Shown: piece after piece, positions 29,588 to 37,549 of the stretch | How positions within the stretch are numbered: position 1 is the stretch's first letter | Layout of the letters: each line of letters starts with the position of its first letter | The notes under the pieces: model-generated | Database searches by the model: none | Told to the model about the DNA's origin: nothing | The model's input: only the letters and a program-made list of their open reading frames with translations | Program-made: the position numbers and the translations under genes | Assembly: GCA_965243545.1 (NCBI GenBank) | Contig: OZ251573.1 | Coordinates: forward strand, 3,286,001-3,350,000 | Source of the DNA: CATQHW01 sp965243545 | GTDB lineage: Bacteria; Spirochaetota; Spirochaetia; SZUA-6; Bin103 | Length of the DNA stretch: 64,000 nt | Direction: 5' to 3'

Positions 29588-29884
29588 ATGGCGCTGACAT
29601 TCGAATGGGATGACGCGAAAGCCGGGGCCAACGCGCGCAAGCACGGTGTACGATTCGAGGAGGCGGCAACGGCTTTCGGCGACGCTCTGTCGGTCACCGT
29701 CTCCGATCCCGATCATTCGCTTGGTGAGGCACGGTTCATTCTATTGGGTATGACCAAACGGGGCCGGCTCGTGGTCGTTGCCCACACGGAACGTGGCGAC
29801 ACCATTCGGCTGATCAGCGCCAGGCTGGCAACGGCCAAGGAACGGAATGGATATGAGGAAGGAACCCGACACAGAGCGCGTTGA
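29588..29884 (+). CDS. brnT: BrnT family toxin
   Basis: A 98-residue ribonuclease toxin of the BrnT family, RelE-like fold. Family features: FEWDDAKAGANARKHGVRFEEAATAF at the N-terminus, split as usual, DPDHSLGEARF in the middle, and HTERGDTIRLISAR near the end with the catalytic basic residues. AAAGGAC precedes the ATG. The antitoxin gene overlaps its 3' end by 38 bases, the normal toxin-first order for this family. Lower GC than neighbours suggests transfer. Confidence 0.88.
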   Translation: MALTFEWDDAKAGANARKHGVRFEEAATAFGDALSVTVSDPDHSLGEARFILLGMTKRGRLVVVAHTERGDTIRLISARLATAKERNGYEEGTRHRAR

Positions 29885-30074
29885 TGAGTTACGGGATGAG
29901 TACGACTTTTCGCAAGGAGTGCGTGGCAAGTACGCCGCCCGGTATTCCGACGGCGCCAACGTCGTCATCCTCGATCCCGATATCGCCAAGGTCTTTCCTG
30001 ACTCGGCGGCCGTAAACAAAGCACTGCGAGCCCTGATGGACGTAGCAAACCAATCGACTGCTCAGCGGCGGTGA
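29847..30074 (+). CDS. brnA: BrnA-type antitoxin
   Basis: A 75-residue protein with the short motif DEYDFSQGVRGKYAARY, typical of the antitoxins encoded after brnT, then a ribbon-helix-helix-like C-terminal part (NVVILDPDIAKVFPDSAAVNKALRALM). It would bind BrnT and repress the shared promoter. ATG 29847 lies within brnT after an AAGGAA sequence. The C-terminal half is short, but the pair looks intact. Confidence 0.8.
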   Translation: MDMRKEPDTERVDELRDEYDFSQGVRGKYAARYSDGANVVILDPDIAKVFPDSAAVNKALRALMDVANQSTAQRR

Positions 30075-30087
30075 ACCGGTCGCGCCG

Positions 30088-30663
30088 TCAGCGCGGCGCG
30101 CGGACGCGCACCGTGCTCATCACCGCCACGCCGCGGACGACGATCCCGTTGCCGGCCGCTCGCTCCCTGGCGACGTTGCGGTGCACCGACGCGTCCGCCA
30201 TGACGCCGGTCACGTCCATCGAGACCGGCATGCCGGCCGGCGCGGTCACGGTGACGTTGCTCATCATGGCGTACACCTCGACCACGACCGGGCGGTCGCC
30301 GGGCCGCACTTCGGTGAAATCCAGGTCGACTGACCCCATTATCGCGTAGACCGCCACCGCGTCGGCGCGCAGCCAGTCGCCGCGCTGGGTCCGGGAACCC
30401 ATTATCGACACGATCTGATGCTTCACCGCCGGGACGGCCGTTCCGTCCGGGACCGCCGGGTGCGGCGCCGCGCTACGGCTCAGGTCGCTCACCAAAGCGG
30501 CCAGCTCGCCGGCCCGCCGCGCATCGGCGGCGGCGGTTACCCGCCGCTCGTACTCGGCCATCTCGATCTCGCCGCGCGCGAACCGATCCTTGAGCACCTC
30601 GATCACCGCCTGCCGGCGCGGCTCCAGGCCGGCCTCTTCCGGCATCGCGGGCGGCGATTCCAT
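30088..30663 (-). CDS. DUF1707 and LiaF-like domain protein
   Basis: A 191-residue protein. The N-terminal DUF1707 (SHOCT-like) domain is visible at VLKDRFARGEIEMAEYERRV; the C-terminal half is a beta-helix-like domain with repeated IMGS, AMMSN and GVMADA turns, as in LiaF C-termini. There is no membrane segment, unlike LiaF. Function unknown, possibly envelope-stress sensing by analogy. An ATG at 30708 overlaps the M20 peptidase gene and is an alternative start. The gene converges with brnA. Confidence 0.75.
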   Translation of the reverse strand: MESPPAMPEEAGLEPRRQAVIEVLKDRFARGEIEMAEYERRVTAAADARRAGELAALVSDLSRSAAPHPAVPDGTAVPAVKHQIVSIMGSRTQRGDWLRADAVAVYAIMGSVDLDFTEVRPGDRPVVVEVYAMMSNVTVTAPAGMPVSMDVTGVMADASVHRNVARERAAGNGIVVRGVAVMSTVRVRAPR

Positions 30664-30691
30664 CGGGCCTGTCGTACCACGCGGGCCGGCG

Positions 30692-31840
30692 CTACGGCTG
30701 ACAGACATCCCGCACCATGCGCCGGTAGACGTCGACGGCGCGGCGCAGCTGCGCCACCTCGATCCACTCGCCGTCGGTGTGCGCCTGCGCTATGTCGCCG
30801 GGACCCATCACCACCAGCTGCACGCGTTCCTTGAAGGCGTGCGCGTCGGTGCCGTATGGCACGGTGCGGGCCCGTTCGGCGCCGGAGGCGGCCAGCGCGA
30901 CGCGCACCACCTCCGCGTTCGGATCGACGCGGAACGGGGTGCCGGCCCGCGACTCGACCTGCAGGCCGTGCGCGCGGGCGCGCTCGCTCACCATATCGAT
31001 CACGTCCGGCGTGCGGTCGCCGGGCATCGGCCGGAACGCCACCGTGCAGACCGCCTTGGCCGCGGAGACGTTGGGCCGCGTGCCGAAGTCGGTGAAGACC
31101 ATGTTGAAGCCGATGGTGGGCGGGTCGAAGTCGTGGTTCCGGAAGCTCGGGTCGGTGCGGAAGGTCTTTGCCAGCTCGGCGACGTCGGCCAGAAACGGAG
31201 CGATCAGCAGATTGGCCGACACGCCGCGGTCGGTGGAGGTGTGCGCCGCCCGGCCGTGCGCGGTGACGGTGACGCGCGCTCCGCCCTTGTGGGCGTAGAC
31301 CGGCGTCAGCCCGGTCGGTTCGGCTATCACGCCGCACCGCGGCAACTCGGCGTTGTAGAGCTGCGACTCCCGGTCGATCTGCCGCGCGCCGGCGCCGGAA
31401 ATCTCCTCGTCCGCGGTGGCCGCCACGTACACGGCGCGGTCCAGCCCATCGTGCCGCAACGCGGCGGCCGCGCACAGGGTGGCGGCCAGCGGCCCCTTCA
31501 TGTCGCAGCTGCCGAGCCCGATCAGGCGGTCGTCCCGGACCACCGGGTCGTGCGGATCGGTCGACCAGCTGTCGCCGGGGACGGTGTCGACGTGCGAGTA
31601 GAACGCCAGCCCGCCGGCGCCGCGCCCTTTCTTGCCGATCACGCTGTCCTTGCGCACCCCGTCGTCGTCCAGATAGGAAAGCCGCTCGATCTCGAAGTCG
31701 TGCCGCTCCATGAAGCGCTCCACCACGTCACAGACCGGGGCGCTGCTCACGCGGCTGACCGAGTCGACCGCCACCAGCTCCTTGGCCAGGGCGACCGGAT
31801 CGGCCGCCGCCGGATCGGTCCCTTGCATCGAATCAGCCAT
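30692..31840 (-). CDS. M20 family metallopeptidase (ArgE/DapE type)
   Basis: A 382-residue zinc-dependent amidohydrolase. Metal-site motifs are SHVDTVPGD (first His/Asp), GSCDMKGPLAA (bridging Asp), TADEEISGAG (catalytic Glu and metal Glu), AEPTG and the final HTDGEWIEV. The dimerisation domain starts at AHKGGARVTVTAHGRAAHTS. It is probably cytoplasmic and removes an N-acyl group or hydrolyses a dipeptide; substrate unknown. Its start overlaps the 3' end of the upstream oxidoreductase by eight bases, so the two are co-expressed. Confidence 0.87.
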   Translation of the reverse strand: MADSMQGTDPAAADPVALAKELVAVDSVSRVSSAPVCDVVERFMERHDFEIERLSYLDDDGVRKDSVIGKKGRGAGGLAFYSHVDTVPGDSWSTDPHDPVVRDDRLIGLGSCDMKGPLAATLCAAAALRHDGLDRAVYVAATADEEISGAGARQIDRESQLYNAELPRCGVIAEPTGLTPVYAHKGGARVTVTAHGRAAHTSTDRGVSANLLIAPFLADVAELAKTFRTDPSFRNHDFDPPTIGFNMVFTDFGTRPNVSAAKAVCTVAFRPMPGDRTPDVIDMVSERARAHGLQVESRAGTPFRVDPNAEVVRVALAASGAERARTVPYGTDAHAFKERVQLVVMGPGDIAQAHTDGEWIEVAQLRRAVDVYRRMVRDVCQP

Positions 31841-32849
31841 CGGCTTGCGCCCCCGCCGGCGTCACCGGCCGCCCAAGGCGCGCCGATTCGTACAGGGCGT
31901 CCATCAGCTCGCTGTGGCGGACGCCGTCGGTGGGGCCGGTGGCCGGCTCCTCCGTTCCCCGGATCGCCGCCAGGAAGTTGAGCGCGGTGGGCGTCGCCTC
32001 GCCGGCGCAGCTCAGCTCGTCGATCTCGCCGTCGCCGTCGTAGGCGCGCATTTGGCGCCCCGACCAGCCGTCGATGGAGACGCGGCCGCCGGCAAAGATG
32101 AACTCCATGCCGGACGCGGACGCCGGGCAGTTGCCGGAGATGACGATGGTGGCCAGCACGCCGCTGCCGAAGCGGGCGACCAGCGCGGAGTTGATGTCGA
32201 CCGGCTGCCCCTTGCAGTCGACCATGGCGTACACCTCGGTCGGGCTCGCCTCCAGCGTCCAGATCAGGCTGTTGAGCAGGTGCGCGCCGGAGTCGTACGC
32301 TTGGCCGCCGCCGGACAGCGCCGGGTCGCGCCGCCAGCCGCGGGACGTGTTCTCCATCCACGGCTGCGTCAGGTAGCCGGTGACCAGCTCCAGCGGCCCT
32401 AGGCGCTCCTCGCGCACGATGGCGCGCAGCCGTTGGAAGGCCGGCGTGCACGGCGTGTTGTAGCCGATCACCAGCAGCTTGCCAGCCGCCACGGCGCGGT
32501 CGCGCAACGCGTACGCGTCGGCAACGGTGGTGACCATCGGCTTTTCCAGCAGCACGTGGCAGCCGGCGGCCAGCGCGCGCGAGGCGTGGTCGAAGTGCAT
32601 GGTATGCGGGGTGGCGATGACGGCGGCGTCGAGGTTCGATCCGGCGTAGAGCGCCTCCTGATCGGTGAACAGGGCCGGCCGCGGCGCGTCCGGGACGTTG
32701 TCGGCTATGAAGCGCTCCATGGTCGGGACGTCGACGTCGCACACAGCGGCCAGCTCGGCGCCTCCGTCGGCGGCCACCGTTTCGGCGTGCCGGCGGGCGA
32801 TGCCGCCGCAGCCGACCAAGCCGATGCGCAGGGGTGAGTCGGGTGTCAT
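31833..32849 (-). CDS. Gfo/Idh/MocA family oxidoreductase
   Basis: A 338-residue NAD(P)-dependent oxidoreductase with IGLVGCGGIARRHAE at the N-terminus, HVLLEKPMVTT for the Glu-Lys-Pro motif and GGGQAYDSGAHLLNSLIW in the catalytic domain. ATG 32849 lies eight bases after TACCAT (32863-32858), the leaderless layout. It is followed without a gap by the M20 peptidase, suggesting joint handling of an amido sugar or similar compound, but that is speculative. Confidence 0.86.
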   Translation of the reverse strand: MTPDSPLRIGLVGCGGIARRHAETVAADGGAELAAVCDVDVPTMERFIADNVPDAPRPALFTDQEALYAGSNLDAAVIATPHTMHFDHASRALAAGCHVLLEKPMVTTVADAYALRDRAVAAGKLLVIGYNTPCTPAFQRLRAIVREERLGPLELVTGYLTQPWMENTSRGWRRDPALSGGGQAYDSGAHLLNSLIWTLEASPTEVYAMVDCKGQPVDINSALVARFGSGVLATIVISGNCPASASGMEFIFAGGRVSIDGWSGRQMRAYDGDGEIDELSCAGEATPTALNFLAAIRGTEEPATGPTDGVRHSELMDALYESARLGRPVTPAGAQADG

Positions 32850-32956
32850 GGCCCCGCATGGTAAACGGACCGGGCCGGGCCGGCCAGTCCGCCGAAGCAT
32901 GACAATCAGGAATTGGAATCCGGGATTGCATGGTATTGGATGATCCGGTACGGTAG

Positions 32957-33208
32957 CGGCCAGCCGATCCCGAACGCTGGTACAACGCCTACCTCATCAC
33001 CTACGTCGAGCGCGACGTTCGGCAACTGCGCAACGTGCAGGACTTGGCGACCTTCCAACGGATGCTGCGGCTGTGCGCGGCGGCGGTCGGCCAACTCGCT
33101 GACCTGACCCGCATCGGCAACGACGCCGGCGTCGATCAGAAGACGGTGCGCGCGTGGCTCAACGTGTTGGAGGCGTCGTTCATTCTGTTCCGCCTGCCGC
33201 CACCATCA
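32957..33208 (+). pseudogene. Fragment of a DUF4143 AAA-ATPase gene
   Basis: The plus strand encodes WYNAYLITYVERDVRQLRNV, then RLCAAAVGQLADLTRI and LEASFILFRLPP, clearly the middle of a DUF4143-type ATPase. A stop lies just upstream (32954) and the similarity ends abruptly at RLPPP, where a truncated mazF reads in the opposite direction. Neither the Walker motifs nor the C-terminal nuclease-like part remain. It is a different subfamily from the intact gene at 52316. Confidence 0.75.
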
Positions 33209-33302
33209 CTGCGGGCCTGCGCCCGGCCTGTTCATGACCGGCCTGCGGATCGAACGTCAGCCACACCACGTCTCCACGCTCGGGGACGTAGGCGGCGTCC
33301 AT
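33180..33302 (-). pseudogene. Truncated MazF/PemK toxin gene
   Basis: Starts at an ATG overlapping the mazE stop (TAATG) and encodes the typical MazF beginning YVPERGDVVWLTFDPQAGHE then QAGRRPAVMV. After 40 codons it runs into a stop inside the DUF4143 fragment. A normal MazF is about 110 residues, so the toxin should be inactive. Confidence 0.8.
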
Positions 33303-33544
33303 TACCACGCCTCGCGTCCGACCGGTGGGCCGGAGTCGGTCTCTCCATGCAGATTGGCGCAGTCGATCCCGGCAAGAAGGCCGTCGAGGTCGTAGTGCGG
33401 TCCCCGGACCGGTTCGATGATGAGCCGGCCCTGCTGACCCTGTATGTCCACGGCGGTGCCCGCCGCGACGTTGGCGTATGCGGCGAGCGCCTTCGGAATA
33501 CGCAAAGCCAAGCTATTGCCCCACTTCTGGACCTTCGTGGTCAT
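33302..33544 (-). CDS. mazE: MazE/AbrB-type antitoxin, orphaned
   Basis: An 80-residue swapped-hairpin AbrB DNA-binding protein. KVQKWGNSLALRIPKALAA is the characteristic MazE N-terminus; the C-terminal part (GLLAGID) is the toxin-binding arm. ATG 33544 has AGGAGG nine bases upstream; a longer frame from 33580 runs into the operator. Because mazF is cut short, this is now an antitoxin without its cognate toxin; it may still autoregulate or neutralise a related toxin elsewhere. Confidence 0.85.
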   Translation of the reverse strand: MTTKVQKWGNSLALRIPKALAAYANVAAGTAVDIQGQQGRLIIEPVRGPHYDLDGLLAGIDCANLHGETDSGPPVGREAW

Positions 33545-33558
33545 CTTCTTCACCCTCC

Positions 33559-33580
33559 TGAATATACATTGAGTATACAT
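33559..33580 (-). promoter_or_regulatory. mazE promoter/operator direct repeat
   Basis: On the minus strand, ATGTATACTCA and ATGTATATTCA lie in tandem at an 11-base period just before the ribosome-binding site. Each contains a -10-like TATAnT. An 11-bp repeat is one helical turn, suited to an autoregulatory protein. Confidence 0.5.
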
Positions 33581-33626
33581 CGCGGCTGCCGGCAGTCAAC
33601 CCCTGACGGGCCCGGCGCGCGAGGGA

Positions 33627-33654
33627 TGGACGGCCGGGGAGAATGCTCTATACT
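33627..33654 (+). promoter_or_regulatory. Promoter of the SnoaL-like gene
   Basis: TGGACG (33627-33632), 16-base spacer, TATACT (33649-33654); ATG 33682 follows with its own strong AGAGGAGG. Confidence 0.4.
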
Positions 33655-33681
33655 GCTGCCTCCGAACCAGAGGAGGATTCC

Positions 33682-34164
33682 ATGAAGCTCTACGCGCGGC
33701 TCGGGACGACGGCGCCTAGCGCCATCATCTTTACCGCTCTGCTCGTGGCGGGCCCGTTGACGGCGCTCGCATCGCCCGACGCGGACGCCAACAAGGCGGT
33801 CATCGTGCGCCTGTACGACGAAGCGCTCAACGGCCGTGACCTCGACGTACTGGAGGCCATCTATGCGGAGGAATACGTCGAACACAGCCCGTCGCTGGCC
33901 GGCGGCGTGGCGGTATTGAAGCAGACGTTCCAAGGCAACTTCGACCAGTTCCCGCAGGCCATCTGGGAGATCAAGCGCATGGCCGCCGAAGACGATCTGG
34001 TCTGGGTCCATGCCCAGATCAATCCGACCGGCGAGCGCGGCAACGAGCTGGTCGGCTTGGCGCTGATCGAGATCTACCGCCTGCAAGATGGCCGCGTCGT
34101 CGAACATTGGGAGGTCCAGCAGGCGATTCCGGAGCAGACCGGCGACGGCCCCACCATGTTCTGA
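33682..34164 (+). CDS. Secreted SnoaL-like (NTF2-fold) protein
   Basis: A 160-residue protein. A signal peptide (IIFTALLVAGPLTALA, likely cut before SPDA) is followed by an NTF2-like domain of the SnoaL/ester-cyclase type: KAVIVRLYDEALNGRDLDVL, YVEHSPSLAGG and the closing HWEVQQAIPEQ. Related proteins bind or cyclise small hydrophobic molecules, but no substrate can be named. ATG 33682 is fixed by AGAGGAGG at the right distance. Confidence 0.8.
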   Translation: MKLYARLGTTAPSAIIFTALLVAGPLTALASPDADANKAVIVRLYDEALNGRDLDVLEAIYAEEYVEHSPSLAGGVAVLKQTFQGNFDQFPQAIWEIKRMAAEDDLVWVHAQINPTGERGNELVGLALIEIYRLQDGRVVEHWEVQQAIPEQTGDGPTMF

Positions 34165-34210
34165 GAGTGGCGCACACCGTCGTCCCGTCCCGCTCCGCCG
34201 CCGCTCCGTA

Positions 34211-37200
34211 ATGCCTGACCGCAGTCCCCCGCCCGCCGGCGCCATCGTCGACAACGTGCGCCGCCGGGTCGGGGACGTGCTGAGCGAGCGCATCGACGAC
34301 GGGGCGCGGCTGTCGATCGTGTCCGCCTACTTCACCATTTACGCCTTTGCCGAGCTGCGCGGCGCGCTGGCGCGGGCGGCGCATACGCGCTTCCTCTACG
34401 GCGAGCCGCGCGGCGTGGGCGTGGTCGATCCCTCCGCCGACCACGCCAGGGCGTTCCGCCTCACCGCCGACGGCGGCATCGACCTCAAGCACGCGCTGGC
34501 GCAAACGCCGCTGGCCCGCGCCTGCGCCGAGTGGATCGAACGCGCCGTCGACGTCCGCGCCATCACCCGGGCCAACTTCCTGCACGGCAAGCTCTACCAC
34601 GTGGCGCGCGGCGACGGCGGCAGCGCGGCCATCGCCGGCAGCTCCAACTTCACCCGCCGCGGCCTGGGCTACGGGGCGGCGCCCAACGTCGAACTCAACC
34701 TGGACGTCACGCCGCCCGCCGACCGCGACGCGTTGCGCGCCTGGTTCGACGAGCTGTGGCGCGACCGGGAGCGCACCCGCGACGCCAAGCAGGAGGTACT
34801 GGAAGCGCTGCGCCGGATCGGCCGCCCCTACGCGCCCCAGTTCGTCTATTACAAGACCCTGTTCCACGTGTTCGAGGAGTGGCTGGCCGAACGCGGCGCC
34901 GGCGCCGGCCTGCTGCGCGACGCCCACCTCCACGACACCGAAATCTGGAACCGCCTCTACCAGTTCCAGAAGGACGGAGCGACCAGCGCCGTCAACCGCC
35001 TGCTGCGCCACAACGGCTGCATCGTCGCCGACAGCGTCGGCCTGGGTAAAACCTGGACCGCGCTGGCGGTGATCAAGTTCTTCGAGCTGCGCAACGAGCG
35101 CGTGCTGGTGCTCTGCCCCAAGCGGCTGGAGGACAACTGGCTGCGCTACGCCGCCTGGGCGGGCCGGGCCAACAACCCGTTCGCGCAGGACCGCTTCAAC
35201 TACACCGTGCTCGCGCACACCGACTTGAGCCGCTATTCCGGGCGCTCCGGGCCGATCGACCTGGCCAACTTCAACTGGAGCGCGTTCGATCTGGTGGTGA
35301 TCGACGAGTCGCACAACTTCCGCAACGAGGGCCGCGACCGCACCGACGACGCCGGCGAAATCCGGCGCAGCCGCTACAACCGCCTGTTGGAGGAGGTGCT
35401 CAAGGATCGCGTGCGCAGCAAGGTGCTGATGCTGTCGGCCACGCCGGTCAACACCTCCCTGCGCGACCTGCGCAACCAGATCTATCTGATGACCGAGCGG
35501 CGCCAGGACGCGTTTCAACAGACGCTCGGCATCGGCGACCTGCAGAGTCTGTTCGGCGTCGCGCAGCGCGCATTCCAGCAATGGGAGCAGCAACGCCGCG
35601 GCGACAACGTGGGGAAACCCGACAAGCATGACCTGATCGCGCGCCTGGGGACCGACCTGTTGACGCTGCTCGACGCGGTCACCATCGCCCGTTCGCGCGC
35701 CCACGTGCGCCGCTTCTATCCCGAGGTCGACGCCGCGATCGGCGGCTTTCCGCGGCGCGCCAAACCGGAAAATCTGCATCCGCGGAGTGACCGCGACGGC
35801 GAACTCTCCTACGACGCTCTGCACGAACGGATCGGCGACTTCCGCCTGGCGGTGTACAACCCCTCGTTCTACCTGAAGGATACCTCCGATCTGGACCGCG
35901 AGAAGGCGAAGACCCAATTCGATCAGCGCGACCGCGAGCGCTGGTTGATCGGCATGATGCGGGTCAATCTGTTGAAGCGGCTGGAGAGTTCCGTGCGCGC
36001 CTTCACGCTTTCGATGGGGCGCATCATCGACAAGATGGAGGAGCTCGACCGGCGCCTCGCCGCCTGGCTGCAACGGCAATCGCCGGACGCGGGAGTCGAG
36101 GTCGAAGCGGCGCCCGAACACGACGAGGAAGATGAGGAGTTCGCGGTCGGCAAGACACGCCGCTACCGCTTGGCCAATCTCGACGTCAAGCGCTGGCGGT
36201 GCGACCTGCAGGACGATTACGTCATCTTTGCCGGCCTGCACCGCCTGGCGCAGCGGGTGACGGTGGAACGGGACGCCAAACTGGCCGAGTTGCGCCGCGT
36301 GCTGTCCCGCAAGCTGGCCCATCCCACCACCGACAAGGATGGCCGGCGCAACCGCAAGGCGCTGGTGTTCACCTCCTTCGCCGACACCGCGCGCTACCTG
36401 CACGAACACCTGGACGGTAGCCTGGACGGCGCGCGGCTGGCGTTGGTGACGGGCGGCGGCAACAACCGCAGCGGCGCGGCGGCGGCGTCATTCGACGACA
36501 TCCTGGAGCGGTTCGCGCCGCGGGCGCAGGAGCGGCCGGGCGGCGGCGAGGAGATCGACGTGCTGATCGCCACCGATTGCCTGTCGGAGGGGCAGAACCT
36601 GCAGGACTGCGACTTGGTGGTGAACTACGACATCCACTGGAACCCGGTGCGGCTGATGCAGCGCTTCGGGCGGATCGACCGCCTGGGCAGCCGCAACGAG
36701 CAGGTGGCGATGATCAACTTCTGGCCGACGGAGAACCTGGACCGCTACCTCGACCTCAAGAACCGGGTGGAGGCGCGCATGGTGCTGGCCGACGCCGCGG
36801 CCACCGGCCTGGATGATCCGTTGGCGGATGAACCAGCGGCGGGAGGGGCGAAAGGCGCGGCGGGCGCCGGGCGGGAGGCGGCGGTGCAGGGCGAGTTGGC
36901 GTTCCGGGACGAGCAGCTCCTGCGCTTGCGGGACGAAATTCTGGACATTGAGCAGGCCGGCGACGGCGTGGCGCTGAGCGACTTGACGCTCGACGACTTC
37001 GTGGCCGACCTGCTCCGTTACGTGCAGCGCAACCGTGAGGAGCTGGAAGCCGCGCCGGCCGGCATCCATGCCGTGGTCGCCGCCGAGCCGGGCGGGCCGG
37101 CGCAGCAGGGCGTGCTGTTCTGCCTCAAGCAGCGGACGGAGCCGGCCGAACGGACGCCCAACCTCCTGCAGCCCTACTACTTGGTGCACGTGCGCGGCGA

Positions 37201-37549
37201 CGGCGCGGTGCGCCATTCGTTCCGGCAGGCGGCGCAGTGCCTGACCCTGTTCCGGGAGCTCGCCGCCGAGCGGACGCAGCCTTCCGCGGCGCTGGAGGCC
37301 GCTTTCGACCGGGAGACCGGGCAGGGCCAGCGCATGGCCAAGTACGAATATCTGCTCGCCGCCGCGCTACGCGATATCGCCGCGCAGTTCGGCGGCGCGC
37401 AGCGGCGTTCGCTCACCCAGGGCCGGGGCGCCCGGCTCACCGGCCGCTCGCAACGGCCGCGCGTTGCCGGCGGCTTCGAGCTGATCACGTGGCTGGTGAT
37501 CGCCGATTCCGCGCCGGAGGCCAACGCCAAGGCGGACGCTGATGGCTGA
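34211..37549 (+). CDS. PLD-SNF2 helicase of a restriction-like system
   Basis: A 1112-residue defence-type ATPase. N-terminal phospholipase-D-like domain with HGK (His125, Lys127), SSNF (Asn146) and Glu161, a single HKD-type site. Then an SNF2 motor: Walker A SVGLGKT (about 275-281), LCPKRLEDNW, DESH at 365-368, LSATPVNTSLRDL; the helicase C domain has FTSFADTARYLHEHL, ATDCLSEGQNLQ and QRFGRIDRLGS. The methyltransferase gene overlaps its end by eight bases, so the two proteins are made together. The PLD site may cut DNA, giving a restriction activity guided by the methyltransferase. The architecture recalls DISARM and BREX parts but is not either complete system. Confidence 0.82.
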   Translation: MPDRSPPPAGAIVDNVRRRVGDVLSERIDDGARLSIVSAYFTIYAFAELRGALARAAHTRFLYGEPRGVGVVDPSADHARAFRLTADGGIDLKHALAQTPLARACAEWIERAVDVRAITRANFLHGKLYHVARGDGGSAAIAGSSNFTRRGLGYGAAPNVELNLDVTPPADRDALRAWFDELWRDRERTRDAKQEVLEALRRIGRPYAPQFVYYKTLFHVFEEWLAERGAGAGLLRDAHLHDTEIWNRLYQFQKDGATSAVNRLLRHNGCIVADSVGLGKTWTALAVIKFFELRNERVLVLCPKRLEDNWLRYAAWAGRANNPFAQDRFNYTVLAHTDLSRYSGRSGPIDLANFNWSAFDLVVIDESHNFRNEGRDRTDDAGEIRRSRYNRLLEEVLKDRVRSKVLMLSATPVNTSLRDLRNQIYLMTERRQDAFQQTLGIGDLQSLFGVAQRAFQQWEQQRRGDNVGKPDKHDLIARLGTDLLTLLDAVTIARSRAHVRRFYPEVDAAIGGFPRRAKPENLHPRSDRDGELSYDALHERIGDFRLAVYNPSFYLKDTSDLDREKAKTQFDQRDRERWLIGMMRVNLLKRLESSVRAFTLSMGRIIDKMEELDRRLAAWLQRQSPDAGVEVEAAPEHDEEDEEFAVGKTRRYRLANLDVKRWRCDLQDDYVIFAGLHRLAQRVTVERDAKLAELRRVLSRKLAHPTTDKDGRRNRKALVFTSFADTARYLHEHLDGSLDGARLALVTGGGNNRSGAAAASFDDILERFAPRAQERPGGGEEIDVLIATDCLSEGQNLQDCDLVVNYDIHWNPVRLMQRFGRIDRLGSRNEQVAMINFWPTENLDRYLDLKNRVEARMVLADAAATGLDDPLADEPAAGGAKGAAGAGREAAVQGELAFRDEQLLRLRDEILDIEQAGDGVALSDLTLDDFVADLLRYVQRNREELEAAPAGIHAVVAAEPGGPAQQGVLFCLKQRTEPAERTPNLLQPYYLVHVRGDGAVRHSFRQAAQCLTLFRELAAERTQPSAALEAAFDRETGQGQRMAKYEYLLAAALRDIAAQFGGAQRRSLTQGRGARLTGRSQRPRVAGGFELITWLVIADSAPEANAKADADG

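Noticed and set aside
32849..33681. Possible insertion-sequence remnant around the mazEF region
   Set aside because: No transposase reading or terminal inverted repeats seen; the fragments are DUF4143 and mazF.
34019..36409. Large minus-strand open frame opposite the SNF2 helicase
   Set aside because: Low-complexity shadow frame; the helicase motifs are on the plus strand.
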